Notes: generated from the letters alone by a model not told the origin. A stretch of 64,000 nucleotides of DNA from Pseudomonas atagonensis (GCF_011369485.1 NZ_VXCA01000013.1:1-64000); one strand, 5' to 3'; shown: positions 16,777 through 26,627, counted from the first letter of the stretch. Numbers and translations are program-made.

Positions 16777-17198
16777 GCGTTCTTGGGCTTCCGCGACCGT
16801 GGCGCCGATCGAGATGGCGATTTCGTGCCAGAGCTCGTCGGTGTCGGTGAGCTCTTCGTCTTTCCCATCTGCGTTACCTCGCCGATGGCAGAGAGCAACA
16901 CTTTGGACAGCTCGCTGTTCAGCTCACCACGCGCCGGATCAGCCTCACCGGTGATATCGCCCACGGTGAAAACCGGAGCGCCGGCTTCGTCGCAGATGCA
17001 CGCAGCGATTCGCCCAGCCGCCCCGTCCAGCTTGCCCAACGACGAAAGCACGTCGCTGACAGCAGAGCGGTAGCCCAGAGGCCGAACAAAGACAGTGGCC
17101 TTCAGCTCGACGCCGTTCTGGACCCAAACGATTTCCTTCTCAACGGGGCGTCCGGTGAACGCCCCGTTCTCCATCAATGACTTGATACTCAGCTGCAT
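16773..17198 (-). CDS. Tail assembly chaperone G-like
   Basis: 141 aa, between the tail tube and tape-measure genes, the G position. Beta-rich N-terminus and basic C-terminus (RSAPRSRKPKNA). Expected to bind the tape measure during tail assembly together with the T-like product. Confidence 0.8.
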   Translation of the reverse strand: MQLSIKSLMENGAFTGRPVEKEIVWVQNGVELKATVFVRPLGYRSAVSDVLSSLGKLDGAAGRIAACICDEAGAPVFTVGDITGEADPARGELNSELSKVLLSAIGEVTQMGKTKSSPTPTSSGTKSPSRSAPRSRKPKNA

Positions 17199-17207
17199 AT
17201 CGGCGCC

Positions 17208-17942
17208 TTAAACGTTGGTGGTTTTGCGAATCCAGGCGGAGCCGCCCGAACGCTGAATGGTTGCGGCCGTGGTTACCACGGTGTTGGCAGAGAAATCGAA
17301 AGGGAAGTCGGAGACATAGCCGTCGAACACATACCAGGTCCGGGTGCTCGGCAGAACGAAGTCGTCACTTTCAGCCAGTTCGGCGGTCGCCGTTGCACCG
17401 TTACCGGCGCCGCCGGTGAGCGCGACAGTTGGTGTCGAGGTGTAGCCGGAGCCAGGGTTGGTGATGTTGAAACCAGTCACCGAGCCACCGCTGATGGTTG
17501 CTGTTGCCGTAGCGCCGCTACCGCCGCCGCCAGTGATCGCCACGGTCGGAGCAGTCGTGTAGCCAGTGCCACCAGCTGTCAGGCTGATATCTGCCAGGGA
17601 ACCTGCCACCGCAACCGTCGGCGCGATGCCGGTGCCGTCGGACCAGCCGACTGCCCAGTGGATGCTTTCGATGCTGTCGTCCTCGGACAGTTGGTGCAGG
17701 CGTACGTGGGAGGCGTTGCGAGGGTCCGCGTTCAGCGTCAACGAGGCCTGGCCAGGGGTACGCAGGCCGCGCATGTAGGTGCGCACCTTGCCGCTGAGGC
17801 AGGTGGTCTCGATTTGATCGGCAGGGTTGCCGCCAGGGCTGAACGCGGTAGCGCATTCAATCTCGAGGATTTCAAGCACCGCCGGGTTCGCAGCAGACGG
17901 CACGAGCGCGTAGATCTGGGTTCCTTGGGAAAGGATCGACAT
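17208..17942 (-). CDS. Major tail tube protein with Gly-rich repeat insert
   Basis: 244 aa from ATG 17942. Residues 1-105 and 205-244 form the tube fold (T-Q-I-Y-A-L-V-P start, [19 protein letters not shown] end). Residues about 120-200 hold two copies of G-G-T-G-Y-T[14 protein letters not shown] repeat, a surface domain common in bacterial and phage virion proteins. It forms the tail tube; the insert would decorate its outside. Confidence 0.85.
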   Translation of the reverse strand: MSILSQGTQIYALVPSAANPAVLEILEIECATAFSPGGNPADQIETTCLSGKVRTYMRGLRTPGQASLTLNADPRNASHVRLHQLSEDDSIESIHWAVGWSDGTGIAPTVAVAGSLADISLTAGGTGYTTAPTVAITGGGGSGATATATISGGSVTGFNITNPGSGYTSTPTVALTGGAGNGATATAELAESDDFVLPSTRTWYVFDGYVSDFPFDFSANTVVTTAATIQRSGGSAWIRKTTNV

Positions 17943-17972
17943 GGCGTTCTCCAAATGTCGGGCATAAAAAAA

Positions 17973-17987
17973 CCCGCACAAGGCGGG
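17973..17987 (-). terminator. Hairpin with U-tract upstream of tail tube gene
   Basis: CCCGC-CTTGT-GCGGG then T7 on the minus strand, before the tail tube gene. Confidence 0.5.
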
Positions 17988-18004
17988 CCGGGATTGGGGT
18001 TTTG

Positions 18005-18376
18005 CTATCTGGGTACAAGCCAGTCGATGTCGAAGCTCGACCGGTAGAGCTTTGTCGCACTGTCTTTCGTTTCGCCGCCCCATCGGGTGACGTTGGCTTT
18101 CAGCTCAATCGCGTGAGCGATCGCCGAAGTAGCAGATCTGGCTTCACTTGCCGTTGTGGCATACACATCGACCTGAAGCGTGTAACCGTCGATATCCGGA
18201 CGACCCGAAAGGTAGTTATCTGGGGACCCGGTAAGGAGCTGCCATACCGCGTATGGCTTGGCTACGCCCTCGGGCGCCTCGCCGAACGGGTAGAGCCGTG
18301 TCGGCTGAATACCCAGTAGATCGGTGACCCCTGTGTCGGCGGCGCACACCGAAAAAATTGGTGCCGTATTCATCAA
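18005..18376 (-). CDS. Tail completion/terminator protein (DUF3168-like)
   Basis: 123 aa. [24 protein letters not shown] and [11 protein letters not shown] are typical of DUF3168 tail terminators (lambda U / HK97 gp10 neighbours). It overlaps the upstream gene by 4 bp. It would cap the finished tail and form the head-tail interface. Confidence 0.82.
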   Translation of the reverse strand: MMNTAPIFSVCAADTGVTDLLGIQPTRLYPFGEAPEGVAKPYAVWQLLTGSPDNYLSGRPDIDGYTLQVDVYATTASEARSATSAIAHAIELKANVTRWGGETKDSATKLYRSSFDIDWLVPR

Positions 18377-18861
18377 CTCAGTCCTCGCACTTTCTGTGCA
18401 CGGCGAATAGCCCGGTCGATGGCTTTTTCATACTGGCTCAAGAACTCATCGGTGACTGCGCTGATGTTGTCAGCAAGAGCGGTACGCATGAACGGCTGAG
18501 CACGCATTCGCTCCGTACCGAACTCCAGCAACCGCCAGTGCGGTGTCGGAGAGTTCTCAGCCTTGTTTCCGCCATCCTTGAGCACCGCGCCGTGCAGAAC
18601 ACCGATGCGAAACGCCAAATCGCCTGTGGCTCTGAATCGGCGACCATTCCAACGAACAGCGATGTTCTGTGCAATGGATCGGCCGGTCTCTTTGTCGTCG
18701 AGTCTGGCGGCGCCTTCACGGGCTTTTTCCGCAACAAGCTGCGCACCGCGGCGGAGCGCTGAACGGCCGCCTTTGCGTTTGACGTCATAGTTGACCGACT
18801 GGAGTTTTCCAAGAAGCGAGTCGATGCCGATCAGGCTGAACTCAATGCTTTCAGCCATCAT
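18373..18861 (-). CDS. HK97 gp10-like tail component
   Basis: 162 aa (or 161 from the second ATG at 18858). Contains the family pattern RRGAQLVAEKAREGA and HWRLLEFGTERMRAQPFMRTA. Head-tail joining/tail protein placed between the head closure and tail terminator genes. Confidence 0.85.
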   Translation of the reverse strand: MMAESIEFSLIGIDSLLGKLQSVNYDVKRKGGRSALRRGAQLVAEKAREGAARLDDKETGRSIAQNIAVRWNGRRFRATGDLAFRIGVLHGAVLKDGGNKAENSPTPHWRLLEFGTERMRAQPFMRTALADNISAVTDEFLSQYEKAIDRAIRRAQKVRGLS

Positions 18862-19189
18862 TCACCCCCTTCGCCACCAGAATGGTGAGGTACTCCAGCC
18901 CCGACACGGGATCGGGCATCGGTTGACCCTGGATCTCGTACACGTCACCACGGTGGATGATGCGCATGCTAGGCAGCACGCCGGTGCGGTACCGTATCAC
19001 GACTCGCCCCGAGGCCTCGGACTGTCCGGCCTGCGCCGCGATCAGATCGCGGGCGCTGAGCGGGGAAACCTCGGCAGGAACTTTCTCCCAGACTGCTTCC
19101 CAGCCGGGCAGCATCTCTCCCGACTCTGGGTCCTGAACCAGCCCAGGCTTCTGGAAGGTGACTCGATGACGCAATGATCCGGCTCTCAC
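18851..19189 (-). CDS. Head-tail adaptor (head closure) protein
   Basis: 112 aa with the SPP1 gp16-like/phage head-tail joining pattern: [36 protein letters not shown]. It seals the connector after DNA packaging. It overlaps the neighbours on both sides. Confidence 0.86.
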   Translation of the reverse strand: MRAGSLRHRVTFQKPGLVQDPESGEMLPGWEAVWEKVPAEVSPLSARDLIAAQAGQSEASGRVVIRYRTGVLPSMRIIHRGDVYEIQGQPMPDPVSGLEYLTILVAKGVNDG

Positions 19190-19518
19190 GGTGTCACCAC
19201 TGGATCAGGTGGACCCGACCAGTTGCGCGACGACCACAGCAAAGACTCAACGGCCATCGGTACCTCCGCTGTGATAGTGCCAACCACGACCGCCTCCCGG
19301 TTTGCGTATGAATGGCCGATCAGCAGCAATAGCGCAGCCTTGAAGCTGGCCGGGAAATCCTCTACCTCGAGAAGCTTGGGGTTGTCGCAAAACCACAGTG
19401 CCCAGGACAGTGCTGACTCGGCATACAGGACTATGAGGTCGTCTTCGTCCTCATAGTCCAGACGCAAGTGCTTGCGAATCAGCTCGATGGGGAGCAGATC
19501 AGCAGCAGTAACGGTCAT
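19186..19518 (-). CDS. Head-tail connector protein (gp6-like)
   Basis: 110 aa. Helical, with [18 protein letters not shown] and [18 protein letters not shown], the phage gp6-like connector pattern. It binds the portal and completes the neck. It overlaps both neighbours by 4 bp. Confidence 0.86.
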   Translation of the reverse strand: MTVTAADLLPIELIRKHLRLDYEDEDDLIVLYAESALSWALWFCDNPKLLEVEDFPASFKAALLLLIGHSYANREAVVVGTITAEVPMAVESLLWSSRNWSGPPDPVVTP

Positions 19519-19811
19519 TTTTTGGCGGCCTTTTCCTTCGCCTTGGCTTCGGCGTCGGCTTTCGCCTTGGCTTCCGCGTCAGCTTTTTCCTTTTCAAGGG
19601 CTTCGGCTTTGGCTTTTTCTTCAGCTTCGGCCAATGCCTTGGCTTCGGCGTCGGCTTTCGCCTTGGCTTCCGCGTCATCATCGACATAAACGGCGAGGTT
19701 CATCCCCACCAGGGCTTCGGCAATATCGTCAGCAACCGGACGAACCTCGTGTTGATCGAAAGTGCCGCCATTGAAATGAGAGAACTGCTGAAGAGCACGG
19801 ATCTTTTTCAT
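19515..19811 (-). CDS. Small head-region protein with Ala/Lys/Glu repeat tail
   Basis: 98 aa. Residues 1-45 are globular ([21 protein letters not shown]). Residues about 48-98 are a near-perfect repeat of A-K-A-K-A-D-A-E units, predicting one long charged helix. The DNA repeats in step with the protein. Position between capsid and connector suggests a head-associated role; unproven. Confidence 0.7.
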   Translation of the reverse strand: MKKIRALQQFSHFNGGTFDQHEVRPVADDIAEALVGMNLAVYVDDDAEAKAKADAEAKALAEAEEKAKAEALEKEKADAEAKAKADAEAKAKEKAAKK

Positions 19812-19853
19812 CGGTCAAACAGGAGCAGTTTCCTGCTCCTGCCTCGCTGGTGA

Positions 19854-21014
19854 TCAGGCTGCAGGCGTGAACGCGCCCTTGATGATCGCGGTTGGACGGT
19901 AGTGCGCCAGCGCCAGACGCTCTTCGCACAGGATAGTGAGCATGTTCTTCACGAAGTTGTCGCGATCTTCGCGGCTGACCTCCACGGTGGCATCCATGCG
20001 ATCCCATACCTGGGATGCCAAGTCGAAGCCACCTACGGTGAAGGTGCCGAGCGTTTGGGCCTTGGTTGCCACAACTGGGAGGCCCCACATGACCTTAGCG
20101 GCGAAAGCAGCCGGTCCGCCGAAGATGTATCGGCCCTCGGCATCCTTGAGCAGCGCGATCGCGTGCCAGTCGCGCGGGTTCAAAATGATGCCGGAGGCTT
20201 CAAACTCGGACTCACTGGTCTGAAAGATTGCGTGAGCAATCTGGTCGGCACGGGTATCACCGGTGGCATTGAGCGCCGCGTCGTACGCGGTGGCCACCTG
20301 ATTCAAACCGGTGAGGTTGTCGCCGGTGCCATCACCGTTCAGCAACTGGGCTTCTTCCACCAGCGCCAGGCCGAACAGCAAGCGGTTGTTGACGTAGGAT
20401 TCAAGCATCGGCGCATCGTCCATTACCTGGCGAGAGGCCTGGATCCAGTGCGCAATGGTCTTCACGTTCGCGGTTTGCTTGGTGAAGGTCAGGTTCGACT
20501 CGGGCTTGAGGGTCCCCTCCGCCACCGGCGCGGCGCTGTTGGTGAACACGTTCTCACGCACGTATTCCAAGGAGTTGGAACTGATACGACCTTGGGCCAG
20601 GAGGTCGCGAATCGTCAGTCGGCGCAGCCCTGGCATCAGGATGCCGGGATTCACCTGCGGCTGAATCAACGCGCCGGCCGAGCCCGCCGTGCTACCCAGA
20701 ACCTTGTCGAAGCTCTTCACATCAACTTTGCCGGACGATTTACCGTCCCAGCTTTTCTGCAGGTCTTCGGCTGTTCGGGCCGCGAAGCTCTTCTTGTTTT
20801 CCGGGTTGTCCAGGCTTCCACCGGCCAACTTCTGCTCCAAATCGAACAGGCGAGTGCCGGCGGTTTTCAGTTCTTCCTGAACATTGGTCAGCTCACCCTG
20901 AAGCTTTTTGCTGACCTCACCGGTGTCGGTGATTTCTTTTTTCTGCGCATCGAACAGTTCAGTCATGCGAGCCTGCGCGGTCTCGATGGCTTTCTGAATT
21001 TGTGCCAAGTCCAT
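19854..21014 (-). CDS. Major capsid protein, HK97 family
   Basis: 386 aa from ATG 21014, coupled to the protease stop (TAATG). Residues 1-100 are a coiled-coil delta (scaffold) domain removed by the protease. The rest has the HK97 fold signatures (LIQPQVNPGILMPGLRRLTIRDLL, GDGTGDNLTGL, GDFDL-like end). It builds the icosahedral head. Confidence 0.93.
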   Translation of the reverse strand: MDLAQIQKAIETAQARMTELFDAQKKEITDTGEVSKKLQGELTNVQEELKTAGTRLFDLEQKLAGGSLDNPENKKSFAARTAEDLQKSWDGKSSGKVDVKSFDKVLGSTAGSAGALIQPQVNPGILMPGLRRLTIRDLLAQGRISSNSLEYVRENVFTNSAAPVAEGTLKPESNLTFTKQTANVKTIAHWIQASRQVMDDAPMLESYVNNRLLFGLALVEEAQLLNGDGTGDNLTGLNQVATAYDAALNATGDTRADQIAHAIFQTSESEFEASGIILNPRDWHAIALLKDAEGRYIFGGPAAFAAKVMWGLPVVATKAQTLGTFTVGGFDLASQVWDRMDATVEVSREDRDNFVKNMLTILCEERLALAHYRPTAIIKGAFTPAA

Positions 21015-21688
21015 TATTGCTTCTCCAACGATGGGAATGTTTTCAAGCGCTCCAGGAGCGCGGCGATTTCTGACTGGTCGCCGCCTTCGGAATCGCTCCG
21101 AACCGCGGACTTGATGCGGGCGATGAACGCCTGCGCTTCGGACTTGGAAAGACCAGCTGAATCTCTCAGCCAATTTTCCGCATCGCGGATGCTTTCGATG
21201 GTGTCCATGCTCTTGAGCGTGGACACGGTGGCCAGCTCATTCGCTGGGAAAGTACAGATGCTGATCTCGTTGAGGCGGGAAACGCTTTTGAACGAGTAGC
21301 CGGTTTCAATCGGAGATACATCACCCTTCGCAGCACTGAACCCAACCGACATTCCACCCACGGTGCCGTGGATCATCGCGGCCTTCAGGGCATCAGACTG
21401 AGGATTTCCCGGCGTCAACTCACCCCGAACGTGCAGACCGGTGCTGTCCTCGGAAAGGTCCAGCCATTTGCCTACAGGGATTTCGTTGCGCCGGTGATTG
21501 AAGAACATCGCCACGCTACGCGACTGAGTTTTCAATGCCTGAGCAAAAGCCCCAGGCTCAATGATGTCTCCGTCACCATCGACAACACTGAACACACTCG
21601 CGTAACCCTCAAAAATGCCCTGGGCACCGTCTTTGGCGAACTTGATCGATGCCTGGTCGAAAGCCAGCGTTTTGCAAATACTCGGCAT
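21014..21688 (-). CDS. Prohead protease, HK97 family
   Basis: 224 aa. Contains FEGYASVFSVVDGDGDIIEPGAF, a conserved F-N-H-R near residue 62 and a G-M-S-V-G-F with Ser expected as nucleophile. It cleaves the scaffold domain of the capsid protein during maturation. Lies between portal and capsid. Confidence 0.92.
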   Translation of the reverse strand: MPSICKTLAFDQASIKFAKDGAQGIFEGYASVFSVVDGDGDIIEPGAFAQALKTQSRSVAMFFNHRRNEIPVGKWLDLSEDSTGLHVRGELTPGNPQSDALKAAMIHGTVGGMSVGFSAAKGDVSPIETGYSFKSVSRLNEISICTFPANELATVSTLKSMDTIESIRDAENWLRDSAGLSKSEAQAFIARIKSAVRSDSEGGDQSEIAALLERLKTFPSLEKQ

Positions 21689-21705
21689 TTCAGCCTCCAG
21701 AAAAA

Positions 21706-22977
21706 CTAAACCCCGCTGGGTGCGGGGTTCGTTTGGCCAAGTTGGGTAAGTGGGACATTCTGTGACTGGCGGGTTGCGACTTCGCCGCCCGGAACTGGGG
21801 GCCGATTGTTCACCCGTCTTCCTTCGTTGATCGTGAGAAGACCGGTGTCTACCAGGGTCTTCATGTAATTAGCCCGAGCAGTGGAATCACCGCTCAGCAG
21901 CCCGTCGCGATTGTGCTCGGCGTGCAACCGGCCGAGATCAGACGGCTTTACAAGCCACCGAAGAATGCAGCCCTCCCAGATCTCTAGGTAGGGGTCGAGT
22001 GCGTACTGAAGAAAACCCAGGTTCTGCTGCTCGATGCCCGAGCCCCAGCTTGTGGATTTTTCAACGTCGCCAACCAGGTGCGGCGGCACACCAAAGAACC
22101 GCGCAAGCTCGCTGACTTGAAACTTCCTCGCAGCCATTGTTTCTGCGTCTTGCGGGCTGACACCAATGGCCTGCGTCGTGAAGCCGCCTTCCAGAATCCA
22201 CAGTCGCTTCTTGACCGGTCCTACGGAGATCTCCTTGAAGTTTTCCTCAACCTGCGCTCGCTGATCTTTGTTGAGGACCTTCCCCTCGCCAGTCATGAGC
22301 AGCTGCGGGGACTTCGCACCATTGGCATAGAAATCGCGCTGCTGATCCTCCATCGCCACCGCAACGCCGGCTGTCTTGGCCGCAAATGCGATCGGCGAGA
22401 GACCTACGAGTCCGTTGAAACCGAACCCTTTGAGGTGAAAAATTTCACTTTGTTTGAAGTCGGCGTATTCGTTGTCACGGCGGTACCGGTAGACAACTCG
22501 TTTCCCTTCGAGACGAACATCCATGTTGACCGACATGAGAGGAACGAGGCTGATCACGTCGCCGGCGCTGTTTCGCTCGATCAGGGCATAAGCGTTTCCG
22601 TAGTAGCAAAGCTGCATTGTCATCGCAACGCGGAAATCGAACGCGGTCATGAACTGGTTCGGGCTGTATCGCAACAAGCGAGCCAACGGGTTGTTGAGAT
22701 CGACTTTTCTCCTGTCATCCCCAACGGTTTCGAATACGTCCAGCGGCATGCAGGCTGTCACGCTGGAAATCAGCCGCACGCAAGCGAAAACTGTCGAGAT
22801 CTGCAGCGAGCGCTCGTCGTTCACAACCGAATCGCCCACGACTCCGGTCGCCGACACCGGCCCGGTCTGGCTCCCCTTCTCCGGAGTGACGAGCCGGCCG
22901 CCGACGAAGAAGCTCGCCATGCGCGCCCAGAAGGGGCTGCGGGTGCGCAGGTCAATGCTGTAGTCGGTGTCTGCCAT
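21706..22977 (-). CDS. Portal protein, HK97 family
   Basis: 423 aa, usual for the family. Contains FACVRLISSVTACMPLDVFE, NQFMTAFDFRVAMTMQLCYYGNAYALIER and WGSGIEQQNLGFLQYALDPYLE. Forms the dodecameric DNA gate. It starts one base inside the terminase stop codon. A strong hairpin (21709-21729) covers its stop. Confidence 0.93.
   Translation of the reverse strand: MADTDYSIDLRTRSPFWARMASFFVGGRLVTPEKGSQTGPVSATGVVGDSVVNDERSLQISTVFACVRLISSVTACMPLDVFETVGDDRRKVDLNNPLARLLRYSPNQFMTAFDFRVAMTMQLCYYGNAYALIERNSAGDVISLVPLMSVNMDVRLEGKRVVYRYRRDNEYADFKQSEIFHLKGFGFNGLVGLSPIAFAAKTAGVAVAMEDQQRDFYANGAKSPQLLMTGEGKVLNKDQRAQVEENFKEISVGPVKKRLWILEGGFTTQAIGVSPQDAETMAARKFQVSELARFFGVPPHLVGDVEKSTSWGSGIEQQNLGFLQYALDPYLEIWEGCILRWLVKPSDLGRLHAEHNRDGLLSGDSTARANYMKTLVDTGLLTINEGRRVNNRPPVPGGEVATRQSQNVPLTQLGQTNPAPSGV
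21709..21729 (-). terminator. Hairpin overlapping the portal stop codon
   Basis: AACCCCGC-ACCCA-GCGGGGTT, 8-bp stem, followed on the minus strand by TAGTTTTT and then CTGGAGG for the protease. Confidence 0.5.
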
Positions 22978-24698
22978 TACATGCTCATCGGTCTGGAGAG
23001 GAAGTCGTCGACAGAGCCCTGGACATCCGCGTTCGCGAGGATTCGGCCTATCGTCATGATTAGCGCCACCGCGCCATCGATCTTGTTGTCGTCGCCCTGC
23101 TTGATTGGGCGCACCACATCATCATTGCCCGGCAGGTTTTTGCCGATCACGTTGCCGATACACCAGGTCATGATCGGGTTACCGTCATGATGAAACCGGC
23201 CGGCGGTGATGGCCGCTTCCAGTTCCTTCATGGGATCCGACATGTTGGTGTAGTTCTGCGTAATGGTGATCGGATTGAATCCCTCATCATCGAGGTCGTG
23301 GCTGAGGCCCGTTGCGCCATGGGGGTCAATTGGAGACTCCCGTAGCGGCGCGTGGTGATTGGCTTCCTTCGTGTCCTCGAGAATCTCGCGGTAGTCGATC
23401 TCGGCGCCGTCGGTGACTTCCAAATGCCCGGAGTTGATCCAGGCCTGGAACCGCTCCGACATGCGCTTGTTGTCGCTGTTGTAAACGGTGTCGTACGGAA
23501 CCCAGAATTTGGGGCCGACGCTGTAGTAGTGGGTTTTGCCGTCGATGACGCGCCAGAAAAGGCGCGCCCGAGAGTTCATGTCCAGCTTTCGCGCCAGGTC
23601 GAAGCCCGCATTCCACTCCTGCCCCTCGAACTGCTCCAAGGTCAGTGTGGTGTCTTCGCAGGACTTCCAGTCTTCCATGTTGAAGAAACCGGACTTCGCA
23701 CTCACCCACAGATTCAGGTGCTTCGTTTTAAAAGTGTTAGTGAAGCGCGCGGATCGAATCGCCCGGGCCTGCTGGCTCTCCAGATACTCCTGGAACACCG
23801 ACACCCCGTGGTTCGGGTTAGCCTTGGCCAGCATCTTCGGATCAGTCCAATCGTCGCCCTCGTCGAGCGTCCAGATCCAGCCGAACAGCTCGTCATCAGG
23901 CACGGTGCCTTCGAGCATCTCGATCACCTGTCGCCGCTTGTCGTAGCACGGTCCCTCGATGTCGGCGCCGGCGGTGGTGATGATGAACATCAGCGGCTGC
24001 CGGCGAGCGCCCATGCCCGTCAACATGGTGTCGTACTGGGCTGACGTTGGGTGCTCGTGGTATTCGTCGACGATGGCACAGCTTGGTGAAGCGCCGTCGC
24101 CTGGGTTGCCGATCAGAGGTTCGAAGCGGCTGAAGTCAGACGGGATGTTCATGTTCGAGGCGTTGACCTCGATACCCGCCGCCTGCACCAACATCGGTGA
24201 CTTGCTGACCATCAGCTTTGCTGGCCGGAATACTTCCCAAGCCTGCTTCTCGGTGGTCGCACCGGAGTACACCTCCGCACCGAACTCACCGTCGGCAACG
24301 AACATACTGATGCCCACACCGCCGGCCACCACTGACTTACCGTTCTTGCGCGGTACTTCCCAATAGCTTTCTCGAAATCGGCGGTGTCCGCCCTTCTTCT
24401 TTACCCAGCCAAATGTGACGGCCAAGCCGAATAGCTGCCATGGTTCAAGGGTGATCAGCTGACGCTTGAACGCCCATTCGCCTTTTGTATGCGGCAAGAG
24501 CTGGATCAGCTTGAGCTTCTTTTCGGCCTTGGCCGGATCGAACTTGAAGCGGTATCCACGCTTGCGGCTGGCGGCCAAGTCGTCGAAGTGACGCTGCACC
24601 GCCTGGTGAATGTAGCGGCAGGCCGGAACCTTTCCCCGGAGTAATGACCGACCCCACGCCATCGCCTTGTCGACGTTGTGGTGAGCAGACTTAGTCAT
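22977..24698 (-). CDS. Terminase large subunit
   Basis: 573 aa. ATPase: Walker A-like P-R-K-N-G-K-S (about residue 110) and Walker B C-A-I-V-D-E-Y. Nuclease: G-F-D-L-A-R-K-L-D near residue 345 and C-terminal acidic residues. It cuts concatemeric DNA at cos and drives packaging. Directly follows the small subunit. Confidence 0.94.
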   Translation of the reverse strand: MTKSAHHNVDKAMAWGRSLLRGKVPACRYIHQAVQRHFDDLAASRKRGYRFKFDPAKAEKKLKLIQLLPHTKGEWAFKRQLITLEPWQLFGLAVTFGWVKKKGGHRRFRESYWEVPRKNGKSVVAGGVGISMFVADGEFGAEVYSGATTEKQAWEVFRPAKLMVSKSPMLVQAAGIEVNASNMNIPSDFSRFEPLIGNPGDGASPSCAIVDEYHEHPTSAQYDTMLTGMGARRQPLMFIITTAGADIEGPCYDKRRQVIEMLEGTVPDDELFGWIWTLDEGDDWTDPKMLAKANPNHGVSVFQEYLESQQARAIRSARFTNTFKTKHLNLWVSAKSGFFNMEDWKSCEDTTLTLEQFEGQEWNAGFDLARKLDMNSRARLFWRVIDGKTHYYSVGPKFWVPYDTVYNSDNKRMSERFQAWINSGHLEVTDGAEIDYREILEDTKEANHHAPLRESPIDPHGATGLSHDLDDEGFNPITITQNYTNMSDPMKELEAAITAGRFHHDGNPIMTWCIGNVIGKNLPGNDDVVRPIKQGDDNKIDGAVALIMTIGRILANADVQGSVDDFLSRPMSM

Positions 24699-25184
24699 TT
24701 AGGATCTCAGTAGTTGGGCGAATTCGTTGGTTTCTTTCTCCTTGTTGCCACCTATCAAACGAGTGCGACTGGCCGGATCAAGACCAAGCATCGAGCCGAA
24801 CGTAACCATCTGGCGCATCGTTTCGTTGGCAGCGGTCAATGCCGGGTTCTTCATAGGCCCGCCCATGGCTCCAGCCACTACGATCCCATGCTCACGTACC
24901 GACTCCTGGGCCATTCGCCAGTTGTCATAAGCAACGCAGAACGCTTCGACGTTGTGCAGATCCGTTATCGCGACGACGTTTTCACGCAGCAACTCCGGCA
25001 CAACCATCCGCCACATCTGGGCGGCTCTGTCGCTCAGCCACTCGGGCGGGTCGACGTTTGTGATTTTTGAAAACTCTGGCTCGGCCTTGTTGAGCGCTCG
25101 CTTGCCAGGATTTCCGGCGAGCATTTTTTTCGCCGTCGGCTTGGGTTTGCGACCACGGCCGGCGACCGTGGCGGTGCCTCCCAT
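24699..25184 (-). CDS. Terminase small subunit, P27 family
   Basis: 161 aa. Begins with G-R-G-R-K-P-K-P-T and has P-P-E-W-L-S-D-R-A-A-Q-M-W, characteristic of the P27 family. It recognises the packaging site and recruits the large subunit. Confidence 0.9.
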   Translation of the reverse strand: MGGTATVAGRGRKPKPTAKKMLAGNPGKRALNKAEPEFSKITNVDPPEWLSDRAAQMWRMVVPELLRENVVAITDLHNVEAFCVAYDNWRMAQESVREHGIVVAGAMGGPMKNPALTAANETMRQMVTFGSMLGLDPASRTRLIGGNKEKETNEFAQLLRS

Positions 25185-25343
25185 CGCGCAACTCCTGGAT
25201 TTTTAATTTCGCGGGTGTAAAAAAACGATTGAGGGCGCGGTCTAGAAGCAAAAAGCCCTGAACTTTTGACCCTCCCCCTCCCGTCAGTGCGAATTCGTCT
25301 CATTTGAGCCGTTTTTCACTGTTTCCGCGTGGATTTTCTGTTT
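25185..25343. other. Probable cos packaging region
   Basis: The only sizeable non-coding gap in the head gene block lies between the HNH gene and the small terminase gene, the place of cos in HK97-like phages. It holds C-rich and AT-rich patches (for example CCCTCCCCCTCCCG at about 25271). The exact nick positions cannot be read from sequence alone. Confidence 0.5.
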
Positions 25344-25718
25344 TCAGCGGCGCGCGTTGCCGAAACCGCCGTCTTCGGAGGCCGTCTTGGCCGAATGACA
25401 TGGTCCACATAGGCTTTGCCAGTTGGTCTTGTCCCAGAACAACGTCATGTCATTCTTGTGGGGGATGATGTGGTCAACATCAGTAGCGACCACGACCAGT
25501 CCGCGCTCCGAGCAGTGGCGGCATAGCGGGTGCTTGGCCAGCCAACCCCTACGAGCCTGCTGCCACTTGTAGTTGTAGTGGCGCTTGGTGCTGCTCTCGC
25601 GGGGCTTGGCACGCGCCGTACTCTTGAGCAAGTGCGCGTGATCATCACAGTACCGAGGGTTGCGTGTGAGCGCGTTGCATCCCTGGGCATTGCATGGCTT
25701 CTTGGGCCTCAACGGCAT
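25344..25718 (-). CDS. HNH endonuclease of the packaging module
   Basis: 124 aa. Zinc-binding Cys pairs (C-N-A-Q-G-C, C-R-H-C, C-G-P-C-H) frame the HNH core D-V-D-H-I-I-P-H-K-N and N-W-Q-S-L. In HK97-like phages such a protein stimulates terminase cleavage at cos. It lies directly upstream of the terminase genes. Confidence 0.9.
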   Translation of the reverse strand: MPLRPKKPCNAQGCNALTRNPRYCDDHAHLLKSTARAKPRESSTKRHYNYKWQQARRGWLAKHPLCRHCSERGLVVVATDVDHIIPHKNDMTLFWDKTNWQSLCGPCHSAKTASEDGGFGNARR

Positions 25719-25888
25719 GGTGAGCCATCCATATAGGTAAGAGGCTGAGCATCAGGATCTTCAGGCTCATCCTCAGCCATCGCCTGGATCAGCAGGTCGA
25801 GCCTCTGGGCTACCTGGCTCATTGACTGAGCGGTGCTCTCTTGAGCGACCACCAGCCTCTCCAGCAATGAGATCAACGGATCGCTCAT
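25709..25888 (-). CDS. Small acidic helical phage protein
   Basis: 59 aa from ATG 25888 (the frame is open further upstream but less plausible). Leu-rich amphipathic helix, then acidic C-terminus ending DGSPCR. It overlaps the HNH gene by 10 bp. Unknown function. Confidence 0.5.
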   Translation of the reverse strand: MSDPLISLLERLVVAQESTAQSMSQVAQRLDLLIQAMAEDEPEDPDAQPLTYMDGSPCR

Positions 25889-25952
25889 ATGCCACCTTGC
25901 TCCACTTCTTGATCCACTCGCGCCGGGCTGCGCATCCACTGCAAGCAGCCAT

Positions 25953-26234
25953 TCAGTCCACCTGCACTATGCGGGCGACGTTTCCCCGTGCGCGCATGAC
26001 CAGAACGGCGGCCAACCCATAAAAAGCCGTGTTGAACCACGACGCGTCAGCGAACTCACCCTCGATCACCATTCGCCCGACAAGACTCACGCATTGCATG
26101 CCGGTGACAGCGCACGCAGCCCAAGCAATCAGCGAGATAGAGAACTTGTAGCGTGAGTTTGGATATGGGCTGTAGCGCAACCCGATCATGGTGAAGATGA
26201 CCGCACAGAGTGCGGCCTGAATGACAGCAGCCAT
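25953..26234 (-). CDS. Small membrane protein, holin candidate
   Basis: 93 aa with three hydrophobic segments (about 4-20, 33-52, 66-82) and a short charged tail. It is adjacent to the 26235-26609 gene with no gap and precedes the packaging genes. Two holin-like proteins side by side suggest a holin/antiholin or two-holin set; which is which is not resolved. Confidence 0.65.
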   Translation of the reverse strand: MAAVIQAALCAVIFTMIGLRYSPYPNSRYKFSISLIAWAACAVTGMQCVSLVGRMVIEGEFADASWFNTAFYGLAAVLVMRARGNVARIVQVD

Positions 26235-26609
26235 TTAACTCTCCTTCCGTGCCCGGAGGCGGAAGAACCATTGCAGCCAGCGCGGCATCACGCCTGTGTG
26301 CATCCATTCAAGGATGCCGGTCGCGACTGCCACGCAAATCGCGCCACAGACGAACCCGCTGAATCCTGCTGTTTTGGTCCAGGTGAGCCCCAAGAGTTCG
26401 GCAGCGCCGAAATAACCGCCGATCCAGCCGGCGAAGAGATAACCAATGCGGCGCCAAGTTGGCATGGCATCCGCTGCTACGACGAAAAGGAACGCTCCGC
26501 CGAATGCTCCAACAAGTGCCGACAGGTCGATCTGAGGGAAAGCTGCACCCAAGCCGAGGCTGGCGACCACACCAGTTACAGCGAGTGCGCCAGTGCTCGG
26601 CTCAGCCAT
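26235..26609 (-). CDS. Phage holin-like membrane protein
   Basis: 124 aa from ATG 26609; an upstream ATG at 26621 has no ribosome site, while GGAGC lies before 26609. Three or four hydrophobic segments rich in Gly/Ala (GALAVTGVVASLGLGAAF, GGAFLFVVAADA, GFVCGAICVAVATGI) and a basic C-terminus (WFFRLRARKES), typical of phage holins. It should release the SleB-like endolysin. Confidence 0.72.
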   Translation of the reverse strand: MAEPSTGALAVTGVVASLGLGAAFPQIDLSALVGAFGGAFLFVVAADAMPTWRRIGYLFAGWIGGYFGAAELLGLTWTKTAGFSGFVCGAICVAVATGILEWMHTGVMPRWLQWFFRLRARKES

Positions 26610-26627
26610 GTGCTGCTCCATAAAAAA

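Noticed and set aside
19515-19690. Tandem DNA repeats that could suggest a repeat array
   Set aside because: They are in-frame codon repeats of the Ala/Lys/Glu-rich protein; no spacers, so not a CRISPR array.
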